From Argentina anserina (Eukaryota; Streptophyta; Magnoliopsida; Rosales; Rosaceae): DNA of 64,000 bases. Each line of letters begins with the position of its first letter. Position 1 is the first letter of the stretch. Below, piece after piece: positions 35,646 to 51,785 of this stretch. The notes under the pieces were generated by a model. The model had not been told where the DNA came from. It was given only the letters and a program-made list of their open reading frames with translations, and ran no database searches. The DNA lies in NCBI RefSeq assembly GCF_933775445.1, contig NC_065877.1, forward strand, positions 10,168,001 to 10,232,000. Direction: 5' to 3'. The position numbers and the translations under genes are program-made.

Positions 35646-38600
35646 ATGGCCACGAAAGCCTTCGTTCTCTATCTCTTTTCTACTTTCTCGGTTGCTATTT
35701 TTTCCGTGCTATTCTTCACCCATCAGAATGATCACATCTCTTACCGGACCCGCCTTTCTTCTCTCAATTCCAATATCTTGCACTTGGAAGCAACCGATAA
35801 AGTCTGGCCGGTATGTTATGTTTATGCTGTTAAACGTCAATCCTAAATAGTATCGATATTTGCAGTCAGCCAACATAACATGTTATTAGACCTGACGTGT
35901 TCGTATTCTATTTTTGAGTGCAGGATTTGGCTTTTAACTGGAGAATTGTGCTGGCCACAGTGATTGGTTTTCTGGGATCGGCGTGTGGAACCGTGGGAGG
36001 GGTAGGAGGGGGTGGCATATTTGTCCCTATGCTTACCTTGATTGTTGGTTTTGACACCAAGTCTGCTGCTGCTCTTTCTAAATGTAACTCAAGCTCTTAC
36101 CTTCTTCTTCTTCTTCCGTTTTTTTTTTGTGTTTACATAAATTTCTAAATGAGTTGGCTGGGAGTTCTTGAATGCAGGTATGATAATGGGGGCTTCTGCA
36201 TCATCAGTGTGGTACAACTTGAGGGTGCGGCATCCAACAAAGGAAGTTCCCATATTAGATTACGATCTAGCACTTCTGTTTCAACCCATGCTCATGCTTG
36301 GGATCACACTTGGTGTGAGTCTCAGTGTGGTATTCCCCTACTGGCTCATCACTGTTCTCATCATTATTCTTTTCTTGGGTAGGTGCTACCGTGCTATAAC
36401 AGAAACTCAGCATTTACTTTCTCATCTACCCTTCCTTTGTTCACGTTTAGACAACTTGTTCATCTTTTTTAATTGTGTATAGGCACTTCATCAAGGTCTG
36501 CTTACAGAGGGGTTGAAATGTGGAAGGAAGAGACCATCTTGAAGGTCAGACTCTAATTAAAAAGGAGTGCTAATGTTTTCATCAAAGTGTATGATGATTA
36601 TTGATAAAAAAAATATTGAAACCTACAGAAGGAATTTTCAAGGCAACAAGGAGCTCGAGTAGACTCTCGTGGCGAACGTACGATACTTATACATCCATTT
36701 TTTTCTTTGCTGTGTTTGTGTGTATTTTAAATTGTGCCTAAAACATGAAACCTATTATTTTTGTGCAGTTCTTATTGATGCAGAATATCAACAATTAGAT
36801 TCCAGAGAAGAGAAGTCAATGATGGTGAGCAAATAGTACTGGTGTACATATAATTCTGTTTTTCTATACAGTACTTATCAGTTATCACAGTAATTGAGAG
36901 AATTGAATATTTGATTTTTCTTTTCAGCAAATACTATGTTTCAACCTCAGATGGAAAAGGGTGATGGTGCTAGTTATTCTTTGGGCTGCTTTTTTACTTC
37001 TTCAAATCTTCAAGGCAAGTGCTTTCTCTAATGCCTACCGTCTCTATTTTTCTCACTGCTTGCATTTTTCTAATACCTTTTCATTGGAGTGCAGAATGAT
37101 ACAACTACTTGCAGTACATGGTATTGGGTCCTCTTCTGCTTACAGGTACGTAGTACACTAGTACTTCTTTGTTTGGACAACTTGTTTCTTGACCCTATCA
37201 AGTTGTGGGGACAATTTTACTAATTTGTTCTTTTAGTTTTTAACAAACTACTAATAAGTGTCGGGCTACATTTTGGTTTACAAAAAAAATATTTTCTAAT
37301 TTTAATAGAGTAAATTAAGACCAAAAGTTACAAATAAAGATTACATAATGACAAAATGTCACATGTTATATGATATTTTACTTTTTTGTCCTTCTTTAGT
37401 CCATTACATTTAAGAGAATTCAAAATTCATTCTCACTGCCACATATCACATCTACATGTGTACATGTTATTGCCAACTAAGAAGCTACATGCTATTGTTG
37501 ACTAAGAATCTATCTGCTGCTGTCAACTAAAAAGCTAGCTACTACTGCCGACTGATAAACTAACTGCTACTGTCGATTATGAAACTAACAACTACTATCT
37601 AATTAAGCAACATACTACTGCCGAATATGAAACTAGCTGTTACTGCTGACGTTAAATGTTCTACTGTCTACTATGAATCTAGCTGCTACTGTTGACTTGA
37701 AAACTAACTGCTACTGTGGTTTTTGGTGAGCAAAATTTGAAATTTTAAAGTTTCTCAAAACATATGCAATATGCTACTTAAATAAAAGCCCATGACGTAA
37801 GAAACAACTTTATATATTAGCTCATTTTTAAATTGCCGGTGGTTTGGCCGGAAGATTAAAATTGCCGGAAAAAAATTTAAAAATGAGAAGAGAAAAACTT
37901 GTTAGATCTGGGAGTGACAGTTTGGTAATTTTCGCGAAAATAGTGATAGTTTGGAAATTTCAGCATTAATTAATTAATTAGGTTTGAGTCAACTCATTTT
38001 TGAGCTTAGACTTATGTCCTAATTTATATAAAAAATATAGAAAGTGAGTTTTTTGTTAATTCAAATATTGTCTAGTACTAAGTAATTTTCTATTTGGTTT
38101 TTGTAGTTTCCTATAGCATTTGGAGTTTTTGGATATGAAGCTACCAAGTTGTACAAAGATCACAAGAAGAGAATGTGCGCAGGGAATCCAGAATCAATTT
38201 GTGAGGCTTCAATAGAATGGACTCCAATGCACATAACATTTTGCGCACTCTGTGGTATCTTGGGAGGCACTGTTGGGGGTCTGCTTGGATCTGGTGGAGG
38301 ATTTATACTTGGCCCTCTTCTACTAGAAATAGGTGTTATCCCACAGGTAATTCAAATTCTTACAAAGCTAAAACTTTACTTATTTTACATACCTAAATTT
38401 AGGTGAAAATATTCAGGGAACAAAGTTAGTGTTAACAATCCTGATATGTCAATGAACAGGTTGCAAGTGCAACAGCTACATTTGTGATGATGTTCTCAGC
38501 ATCTTTATCGGTGGTAGAGTTCTACCTCCTCAAGAGGTTTCCTATTCCATATGGTAGCTTTCCTTGTTTATTAATCTAGCAGTCAACTTGTTACAAGTGT

Positions 38601-38966
38601 TTTGAGACCAAGAATCATGTTTTACTTGTGTATCTTTTGCAGCATTGTACCTCATAAGTGTTTCTATATTGGCTGGCTTTTGGGGACAGTTTTTTGTGAG
38701 GAAAATAGTTACATTTCTGAGGAGAGCATCAATAATAGTATTTGTCCTCTCCGGTGTCATCTTTGCTAGTGCCATCACAATGGGTAAAACACAATTTTTC
38801 GAACCGAAAATCATGTTCTGTTACTTCTAACCAAATTTTCTGTCATGTCTTATTTCTGGATTCTGTTGGCTTTTCTTTTTCAGGTGTCACAGGCATCAAG
38901 ACGAGCATCCGAATGATAGAAGAAGGCGAGTTTATGGGATTCTTGGACTTCTGTAGCAGTCAGTGA
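35646..38966 (+). CDS. Sulfite exporter TauE/SafE family membrane protein
   Basis: Twelve exons join to a 462-residue protein: 35646-35810, 35924-36083, 36178-36378, 36483-36544, 36629-36677, 36769-36824, 36928-37014, 37095-37145, 38107-38346, 38460-38553, 38643-38783 and 38884-38966. Residues 5-24 form a signal or anchor segment. Two related membrane halves each carry a Gly-rich motif, [16 protein letters not shown] (about 73-90) and [18 protein letters not shown] (about 329-346), the internal repeat typical of the TauE/SafE transporter fold. Between them lies a hydrophilic linker followed by a Cys-containing loop ([11 protein letters not shown]). Plant members are proposed anion or sulfur-compound transporters; the substrate of this one is unknown. 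The intron after exon 7 uses a GC donor. A likely polyadenylation signal AATAAA is at 39289. Confidence 0.93.
37440..37725. repeat. Degenerate CTACTG-type repeats in TauE intron 8
   Basis: About ten loose copies of a 25-30 bp unit with the consensus AACTAACTGCTACTGTCGACTA lie within the 961-bp intron between exons 8 and 9. Spacing and sequence vary, so this is an old minisatellite. It is intronic and carries no coding function. Confidence 0.7.
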
Positions 38967-40463
38967 TCGCTGGTAGCAATGCAGAACAGATTCTTGGATA
39001 GGAAGTTACACTGTATAAACATCATTAGCAATTCTTGGCCAACACATAGTTGTCCAACTCCATTCATATCGTCATGAGGCAATAAAAGTATAGTGAGCAA
39101 GGTTTGGTTGCTTGTTAGCTACCGCTAACTCATGAACCAACTTGTTTGCTTTGCTCCATCTGGTATACGTCAGGATTTTCTTGTTAGCTTCTTACACACA
39201 AGATAAGTGTTCTTTTGCGTAGGTTGTGTTGTGTGTTATCTACTGGCTAACACCATCATTTTCCTACATTATGTAATATCATTCATTCAATAAAAAATAA
39301 AAAATACAAAGATTGGTTTCTGGTGCTGTTCAGGAGAAAATATGCCAAATAGTTTTCCATTCCCTGTCATGGGTTTTTTCTAGTCTTGAGTTTTGACAGT
39401 GCACTATACTGTTAACTACGCTACCCTGAGAGTTTAGGGGGAAAAAATTCCCACCAGGTATCTTCAGAGCATGATAAAAGGATAGGGATAAGCAGTTGAT
39501 TTCAGGAAATTGCTGGGAAGAAGCCAATGAAAGTGATTGCTTTGGCTGGCTCAACATAAATGGAGGAATGCGTGACCACAATGTGGTTTGATGTTGGAAC
39601 TTGGAAATAGATTATGTCCTGTGTAGTATGTGGACGAGTTCTGCTTAGGTGGATAATCATGGGAGCACTTTGTGGCCAAATTTAAGTGTCTGTTTCGTTG
39701 TTCATCATATCAGAGCTTTTGTTTTCTGCCTCACATGATTGGAGGGAGGGAATGTATTGCACGGCAAGACAGATACCAACATCATTTTGTATACCCCTAC
39801 CCCCCCCCCCCCCCAAACGGCCATCCACACCGCCACCGCCACCGTTTGTGTCTCCAATGTGAAGGTATTACAAGATGTGTATTTACGCAGAAAATTAAAT
39901 TCGCAGTCACAGTAGAAAATTAACGTGTGGAGTGTAACCATTGAAGTGTAAATCATGATCCACCAGGATTAAGCTCAGACAGGAGGTTCATAGTTCTAGA
40001 CTTCAAGTATTAGATCATCTATATGCGACATTTCTGCATGAAGAAAGAGATGCTAATTATAGTCCTACCCTGGGCACTAAGAATGAGGCAGAAACTCTCC
40101 TTAACGCATTGTCCATTGCGTTATATATGTTGCAGAGGAGATCGTGGGTTAATATGTGCAACACAACACGGCAGACCTCCACTTTTATATCTTGCAAAAA
40201 ACAATTGAACTTTTCAGTCAGAAAGTGAAGAATATATCCAGTAGGAAGATGAAATTTTCAATATACCAAAGACATGGCATCCGGTACATGAATCACATTG
40301 AAATGAATAGTGATAGCGAAGTTCTCATTTGACCAGTGTTTGACAATTGCGCTCGGAAAAAACGTTCTCAATCAGAGCATAAAATTTCCTCACGCCCATT
40401 TGCCAGCTATTCTATCCACCCCAGTTCCCATCCAATATAAATTCCAGCTCAAGCCAACAGAAG
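38967..40463. other. Convergent 3' flanks of TauE and SRPK genes
   Basis: The two genes point towards each other across this interval, which holds their 3' untranslated regions. A 15-base C run is at 39800-39814. No additional gene is supported; the small frames at 39672-39956 are low complexity. Confidence 0.55.
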
Positions 40464-44835
<4,372 letters not shown>

Positions 44836-45427
44836 GTGAATATTTAGAGATGTCTCTTTGTCGTAGTCGTCGCGGGGTTTGTCCTTAAGTGGGCAAAATT
44901 AAAAAATGAGTGGGGTTTTTGGGGAAAAAGAAAATTAGGGTGGGTAATTTGGGTTTGAATGATATGATTTCATCCAGGGTTCAGTGAGGTGTCGTCATCG
45001 TTCTCCCGATTGTTAAGGCTACACTACATCATGTTGGCATAACTTGCAAGTAGTTGTAACGTTAGTATTGCATTTTGTGACCAGTTTGGTAACCATGACA
45101 AAAAAAGAGTGACCAGTTTGGTCTAGTGTTAAGTTGGTCTATTCTGGGCGATGTAAACTTTAATTTGCTGATACGAGTTGTCGAGTTGTTTTGTGTTATA
45201 GAGATCATTGTTCATAAATCTTTTGTTGTAAGCTTACTGATGACTTTTATTCAAAGTTAAGCGAACATCAACGTATATGGAGTAAGACAAAGGTTATATA
45301 TTAGATTTTTATCCTGAGTTGATGACATGCGAATCCTTTGATAAAAATAATATGATGACCTTATAACCGATGGAATTCAGACCTAATACCTCATCGAACC
45401 AAATTAAAACTAAATACAACTACAACT
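44836..45427. other. Spacer between SRPK gene and foldback element
   Basis: AT-rich sequence with no gene or repeat that I can define. Confidence 0.5.
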
Positions 45428-45929
45428 CGAGAAAAAATAAATTATAAAAAAATATCATTTTCTAATTTATATTAGAAAAAAGTAACTATTTATAAATTAA
45501 TTATAAAAAAGTCATCACATTTAAGTGAAAATTATAAAAATGTCAACAAAATTAGAAAAAAAAATCACTTTAAAAATATTTTATAGACTATTTTGCCCTT
45601 TCTTACACTTTTTCTTCTTTTTTCATTCTTTTTCTAATTTCGGCCATAACTTTCTCATCCGGTGATAGATTTTGACGAAATTGGTACCGTTAGAAAGATT
45701 TCGCTCCCCTCTTTCATTTGATATACTACCCACTCCAAATCGACTAACCGTATAAGGCGCAACAACCATCGCAAAGGGTTGCCGCCATCGATGGCGGTGC
45801 TTCAAGCAATTCCGGCGAAACGGAAGCTCAAGATTCCCTAATTCCTGTTATTCTCTTCATTATGAGCATACTTATACCAATCTCATTTGAATTTTAACAA
45901 AATTTCACATATTTCCACATTTCCTCTCG

Positions 45930-46440
45930 GCATGTCACACCTCCTGTCACAGACACTGTCACAGGCGCTTTCACAACCGCTATCACACTATATATTTACA
46001 CCCACTGTCACAACCTTTGTCACACTACATGTTACAACCACCATCACACTACCTATTACACTAACTGTCACACCTCCTGTCACACCTTATGTCACACCTT
46101 CTGTCACACTTACTATCACAACCACTATCACACTACATGTTACAACCACTACCTCTAGTCACGCCATAAGCAAAACACTATATTTCACACTACCTGTCAC
46201 ACTCACTGTCATACATACTGTCACACCCTCTGTCACACCCACTGTCACACATGTTGTCACACATGTTGTCACACTACCTATCACATCTGATGTCACACCT
46301 CCTATCACACCCGCTGTCACACTCACTGTCATACTACATGTTACAACCCCTGTTACAACTTCTATTACACTACATGTCACAACCACTATCACACCCCCTG
46401 TCACACTACCTGTCACAACCCCTATCACAACCTCGGAACC
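45930..46440. repeat. Subterminal CTGTCACA repeats, left arm
   Basis: Dozens of copies of TGTCACA separated by 2-6 variable bases (for example TGTCACACCTCCTGTCACACC) fill this interval with a spacing of about 10-12 bp. The array leaves a 185-residue Thr/Val-rich frame open (45887-46444). Confidence 0.92.
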
Positions 46441-46461
46441 ATAAAACACAACAACTTCCCA

Positions 46462-46590
46462 ATGGGCCAAACAGAGAACAACTCGGCGACGTATCTCTCC
46501 ACCGGCAACCCCTACATCGACCTCTTCTTCCACGTCGTCCCGGACACTCCCTCCGACTACCTCACCGATTATCTCCCCAAGGCCTACCTG
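46462..46590 (+). pseudogene. Captured N-terminal fragment of a DUF2828 protein
   Basis: Starting at an ATG, 43 codons read MGQTENNSATYLSTGNPYID then LFFHVVPDTPSDYL and end at PKAYL, where CTGTCACA repeats resume. The segment matches the start of the conserved region of plant DUF2828 proteins (STGNP, D-FFHVVPDTP), a widespread family of unknown function. GC content and codon pattern differ sharply from the flanking repeats. It lacks the rest of the domain, so it is a captured gene piece within the foldback element. Confidence 0.75.
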
Positions 46591-46626
46591 TCACACTACC
46601 TATCACACTACCAGTCACACGCTGTG

Positions 46627-48185
46627 ACAGGTGATAGGAGCATTTTGTGCGACGTTCTTAACATGTTTTTACCTCAATTTGTACTTTGCTTAGCCCTTAT
46701 TATTGTACTATTGAGTCATTGAGTCGTAGTAAGAGTCTTGTGCGGTATTGGATGTATTTTTGTGCTTACATGAGTTAAAAACGCATAATTGGTCTAGAGT
46801 CCTAGTTTGACTAGGAATCCTTGTTAGGTTTTGAAACTAATTATCTCTTACTTATGATTTTATTTTCTTATTTTCAGATTGGATTGAAGAGATAATTAAA
46901 AAAAAAAGATGGAGCCAAGTCATGCAACAATTAAATAGAAGATGATCATTAAAGGCATAAAATATGGCATGTTTTAGGGAATAAAACATGGCATGTTTTA
47001 GGGATTAAAGCATGCCATGTTTTAGGGAATACAACTTTCCATGTTTTAGGGATTAAAGCATGACATTATTATAGGAAGAAAGAAGCAATTTTAAACCCTC
47101 CATCTTTCCTCTATATATACATGGTTTCACCTCTCAAATATCATCACTTCTCATTTGCATTCAAGAGCCAAACCTCTACCAAAATACTACCTCAAACATC
47201 CTTTACCAAAACAGCAAGCCATTCTCCCCATATACAAATTCCATCTCCACCGAAATCACCATTGAAGACACACCTCCAAGGTTCCTACAACGTGTGATTT
47301 TCGCAACTCTTCCCCACGGGTTTGTTCGTTTTTGATTTTTTACAATACTTTGTCTATGAAGATTGTAGTATGATGTTTGTGTGGGATTATTATTTTGTAT
47401 TAAGAATCGAAATTTTCAGATTGTTGTATTGGATTTTTGGTTCTTTACCAAATTAATGGTTTCCTATAATTAATGAGTTTGTATTTCTATTGTTGTGTTC
47501 CAATCATCTTTCTCATACTTTTAGATAATTTTCAGATATGTGCATATGAATTTAGTGCTTGGATGTAGTCCCTAAGATTGTGTTTGAGTGCTAGATTCAT
47601 CAACCATATTGACACAAATCGAATCATGCCCTAAGTAGGTTCGGTTTGTGTTGATTAAAAGTGGTAAAAATTCTGGAAATTTGCATGTAAAACCATGGTG
47701 GGTGACGCCATACATGAAACATGTCTCCAACAAAGATTTGGTGCTTAAATGTAATTGAATTTGATTTATACTCTAAGTGTTATTGAATTTGATTGCATGC
47801 AAATTTAGATTAGGCCCTAAGTCAATCTAAATGTTAATTGAAATCTTGCATGATTAGATGATCCCCTAAGGCTCTAATTGTATTGGTGTCTAAAAAGTAT
47901 GTAATTGGTTGAATTAGAATGCATGATAGGTTCGAACTTGTAATTATGTGGTGTAATGGTAAATTTGGTTTAAGTTTGTTAAAGAGAAGTCGATCATGTA
48001 AATAATAATTTAGGTTTTATTTTAGTAGTTAATAATCAATCTCAAACCCCCCATTATTTGTTAACACTAAAAGTTTAGAGTTCCCTTCAATTCCCCGGAA
48101 AGAACGATCCCTGCTTATTCTATACTAACGATGATGTTTTACAGGGTTTATTATAGACGTTTTAACAAAACGCTCTATCAACAGG
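46627..48185. mobile_element. Solo LTR copy B (1,549 bp), family 2
   Basis: The LTR spans 46632-48180, starts TGATAGGAGCATTTTGTG and ends AACAAAACGCTCTATCA. The exact 5-bp duplication ACAGG lies on both sides (46627-46631 and 48181-48185). A caution is that ACAGG is also part of the surrounding short repeat, but the position exactly at TG and CA supports the call. It is collinear with copy A, shares its orientation, and has a TATA-like CTATATATA near 47111. It is inserted within the CTGTCACA repeats of the foldback element, so it is younger than that element. Confidence 0.87.
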
Positions 48186-48360
48186 TAGTGTGACAGACAA
48201 TGTGACATGTAAATTCATAGTCACACTACCCATCACACTACCTATCACACTACATGTCACAGCACAAAGTTAGTGAGGTTGGTAGTGTAACGAGTAGTGT
48301 GACAGAAAATGTGACAGATAAATTGATAGTCACACTACCAACCACAGTATGACTGTTATT
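48181..48360. repeat. TGTGACAG short repeats, central block
   Basis: Copies of GTGTGACA and of its complement TGTCACAC alternate, so this short block is itself palindromic. AATGTGACA followed by TAAATT and ATAGTCACACTACC occurs twice, about 110 bp apart. Confidence 0.8.
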
Positions 48361-48389
48361 GTGGGCAACATTATAACTGAAATAGTTTC

Positions 48390-48990
48390 ATTAACATACT
48401 CGTAGGAGTCGTAGCTTTCACAAATCCCAGAAAACTGAAGTTGGAGAAATGAAAAAGAAAACAAAGCTCAGTGAACCCATCATCGCCATCTTCTCTTCTC
48501 ACTCTCTCCTCACATTGTTCTTCACAAAGCTCAAAAAGCATCTCAACCCCAAACACCAACAGACGCCATTCTCAGTCTTGCAATTCAAACTTTCCCGAAT
48601 CTCACAAATATAGTAGCTGATACAGCGTTGTCGCCGTTGATTTGGTTCTAAAGCCACCGCCCACTGCATTCCCTCTCCCTACGTTGCTTGCTTCACACCG
48701 GGTGACTAACCCCCAACCCGTCCTAACCGTCTCCAGCGGCTACAAGACCGACGTCGGCAAAGATCATCAGGAGATCAAAATCCTCGGCGGTCTCTGCCGG
48801 AGAATACCAGAATGATTGGAAGGAGCGGAGCGATGACGTAACCTCTTGCTTCTGGACTTGAGCTGAATCGGAAAATCTGAGAAACTGAGATTGGGTGGGT
48901 GGTCGTCGTCGTGACTCGTGAGCCAGAGATCAAAGAGAAGTTCCGCTGGAAAGTTTGAGAATACAGTGGCAAAAATTGTAATTTCTTAAT
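48390..48990. other. GC-richer segment in foldback element, possible captured DNA
   Basis: Base composition rises clearly above the flanks, as in a captured gene piece. Frames of 62-65 residues exist on the minus strand, but I recognise no protein family. A plus-strand stretch near 48720-48790 (TVSSGYKTDVGKDHQE in one frame) looks coding-like without a clear match. Treat as unidentified. Confidence 0.35.
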
Positions 48991-49276
48991 ATTTCATGGG
49001 CAACGCTATAAGAGAATTAACAAGTTTATTTTTTTCTAATTTAAAATCTTACTTGATTTTTTTTCTAATTTCATGTATCAAACATGACTATTTTATAAGA
49101 AGCCCCAAAAACTGATGTCCAAAAGAGTTTAATAAAATAAAATAAACACTTTAATAGTCTATTTTAACACATAAAATTAGAAAAAAGTCACATAAGTTTT
49201 GAAAAATTGAAAAAAATCAAACGGTAAATGGGCTTAAAGCGTTGCCCATAAAGTTATGAAACATTACATTTTTGCC
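48969..49276. repeat. Inner inverted repeat in foldback element
   Basis: GTGGCAAAAATTGTAATTTC to GGGCAACGC at about 48967-49008 is matched in reverse complement by GCGTTGCCCATAAAG to TTTTTGCCAC at about 49240-49280. The arms are about 40 bases and the AT-rich spacer about 230 bases. This is a second, independent palindrome nested in the larger one. Confidence 0.75.
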
Positions 49277-49299
49277 ACTACAATTAAATCGCCATTCAA

Positions 49300-49735
49300 T
49301 CTCGATCTGGGCCTTCACTGAAGCTTTCTTCGCCGGTGACTTCACCAACACACCTCGCCGAAGCAGTAGTCGGAAGAGAAGGTGATGTTGGAGACCCACT
49401 AGTTGTGGCCCTTGCAAGTTTGTGAATGAGTAATGGTGTGGGAGGAATTGTCATCGTAAAAGGGGAGGGAGAGGCATATACAGACGAAATGGAGGTGGAG
49501 CTTGTCGGTGTAGGACGATGTCGTTCAGATCATGTCGACGGCGTAGAGGGAGGCGCAAATCGTCATAGCTTGGTCGGAGGCGCAAGTGCGGGGTCAGAGG
49601 CTCAAGGACGACAAAAGGAGCTACGAGGAAATCAAGGATTCTCATATCTAGGCTTTGCCTTCACCGTACCAGAGATTCTCTCCTGCCTCCGCCGTCACCT
49701 TTGTCGATTTTGGCCGGAATATGAGCTGCCTTAGG
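49300..49735. other. GC-richer unidentified segment in right half
   Basis: Frames on both strands stay open for 60-100 residues. In one plus frame the text QRLKDDKRSYEEIKDSH looks like genuine protein. No family is recognised. Position and composition mirror the 48390-48990 block and suggest another captured gene piece. Confidence 0.3.
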
Positions 49736-49774
49736 TTGTGATTTTGTGGCGGAGATGGAGCAGGTGGAAGAGTT

Positions 49775-50250
49775 GTGATAGGAGGTGTGATAGGAGGTGT
49801 GACAGTTAGTGTAATAGGTAGTGTGATAGAGGTTGTGACAGGTAGTGTGACAGAGGTTGTGACAGTGGGTGTAAATAGATAGTGTGATAGCGGTTGTGAC
49901 AATATGTGTGACAGTGTTTGTGACAACGTCGGTGACAATGTATGTGACAGGAGCTGTGACATGCCGAGAGGAAATGTGGAAATATGTGAAATTTTGTGAA
50001 AATTCAAATGAGATTGATATGACAGTGGGTGTGACCGTTAGTGTAAATAGATAGTGTGACAGCTTCTGTGACAGTGGGTGTGATAGGAGGTGTGACAGTT
50101 AGTGTAATATGTAGTGTGATAGTGGTTGTGACAAGTAGTGTAACAGAGGTTGTGACACTGAGTGTAAATAGATTGTGATAGCGGTTGTGACAGTAGGTGT
50201 GACAGTGTTTGTGACAGCGTCTGTGACAGGAGCTGTGACATGGCGAGAGG
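49775..50250. repeat. Subterminal TGTGACAG repeats, right arm, duplicated
   Basis: Two tracts (about 49775-49970 and 50020-50245) of GTGTGACAG and GTTGTGACAG units run in the opposite sense to the left array. Each tract ends with the same phrase (GACAGGAGCTGTGACAT, then GCGAGAGGAAATGTGGAA). The right arm therefore carries a duplication of about 280 bp that the left arm lacks. Confidence 0.88.
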
Positions 50251-50697
50251 AAATGTGGAATTATGTGAAATTTTGTTAAAATTCAAATGAGATTGGTATA
50301 AGTATGCTCAGAATGAAGAGAATAACAGGAATTAGGAAACCTTGAGTTTCGATTTCGCCGGAATTGCTTGAAGCACCGCCATTGATGGCGGCAACCCTTT
50401 GTGATGGTTGTTGAACCTTGTAAGGTTAGTCGATTCGGAGTGGGTAGTATATCAAATGAAAGAGAGGAGCGAGATCTTTCTAACGGTACCAATTTCGTTA
50501 AAATCTATAGCTGGACGAGAAAGTTATGGCCGAAATTAGAAAAAGAATAAAAAAAAGGGTAAAATAGTCTATAAAATATTTTAAAGTGACTTTTTCTAAT
50601 TTTGTTGATCTTTTTATAATTTTCACTTAAATGTGATTAATTTTTTTATAATTAATTCATAAATAATGACATATTACATTTTTATAATTTGTCCTTT

Positions 50698-51780
50698 AAT
50701 TTAAGGCCTAGAGACCCAAATGCGTACCTATCTAACTAAATGCAATCGTGCAACCTTTCATTAGGGGTTTCTAAAGGGTCTTTCCTACATGAACCAAGAT
50801 ATTATTCTTCAGCAGCCACCTGAGTCTAGACCCAGCTCCTCAATCGCTGATCCTGGTGCCACTGAACTTAGTGCGATGGAGTTTGAACACTCACCTCTGA
50901 AATACTGCTCCTCCCTCCAATTTCTTTGCTCTGGTCGCCACGAAGCCATCGGTCATCCCTTCTTCTTGACGGACATGCCGGTCTAAACACACCAAGACCT
51001 CCATCTGCAGCTATGGAAAACCCTAGCTCCTCATAGTTTAATTGTAAGGGCACCATAGCAAAGGCATGTATGGGTCTCTTTCCTTCATCCTGTTCGTAAT
51101 CTTCTCATCCGCAACAGACCCCAGTGATCTTTGTCCGTTAGGCTATTAGTTTTAGACGTGTAACTCTAACAACATGACTTCACCAATGCAAGACTCTCTG
51201 TACAGTGGCAAAGTTCATAAATGGAAATTCATGGCTAGCTTCGCTATGTATCCCATACAAACAAGGATTGGAACAATCAATATATCAACCAACAAGAGCT
51301 TAATTTCTATAGTGGGAGCTTAAATTGTCATTGTCATGACCCACGACCTACGGGAAGTTCAGCACGTTTGATGTTATATACAAGTAATACAAAGTTTATA
51401 GCAAGAAGTTAGAAATAGATATTTATGATTAATTAAATAGGTACTTTTACTATAGTTCATTCAGGTAAATTAGTTGTAACGGTGCATGTTTTTTAGTTCC
51501 TCGCCATGTATGTACCTCTAAGCTATCTAATTCTAATCAATATCAACTATGTAATAAAAGAAAAACCTGAAAGGATCTTGCACTTGTAAAGTTAACTCTG
51601 ATTTCATCACATTTACGGTCAAACTAATGACCTCTCAATCATAAGGAGAAACTTACATACCCCGGCCCAAACTATTTACTACCTATGCTCACTCATTTTA
51701 AATAGTGTCTGTGAGTTAGTGTATTTTTAATACCATATAAAAAATATATATATTATACAATAATATTTGGGTATCTAATC
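50698..51780. other. Spacer upstream of eL24
   Basis: No gene is supported here. The small frame at 50789-50986 lacks any family signature. Confidence 0.5.
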
Positions 51781-51785
51781 AACAA

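Larger units (their letters stand above)
45428..50697. mobile_element. Foldback-like transposon with long inverted arms
   Basis: The left arm (about 45428-46440) and right arm (about 49770-50697) are inverted copies. Matching landmarks include CTTTCTCATCCGGTGATAG against its reverse complement near 50510, TGGCGGTGCTTCAAGCAATTC against its complement near 50380, and TCATTTGAATTTTAACAAAA against 50275-50290. Inside each arm the sequence passes into arrays of TGTCACA-type short repeats. The centre holds a DUF2828 gene fragment, an inner palindrome and a later solo LTR (copy B). Long inverted arms with subterminal short repeats and no transposase are features of foldback or MULE-derived elements. 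I could not find an exact target duplication, so the borders are approximate. Confidence 0.7.

Noticed and set aside
46159..46634. Further long frames through the CTGTCACA array on both strands
   Set aside because: A short repeat with few stop codons opens several frames at once; only the start shared by three copies is worth noting.
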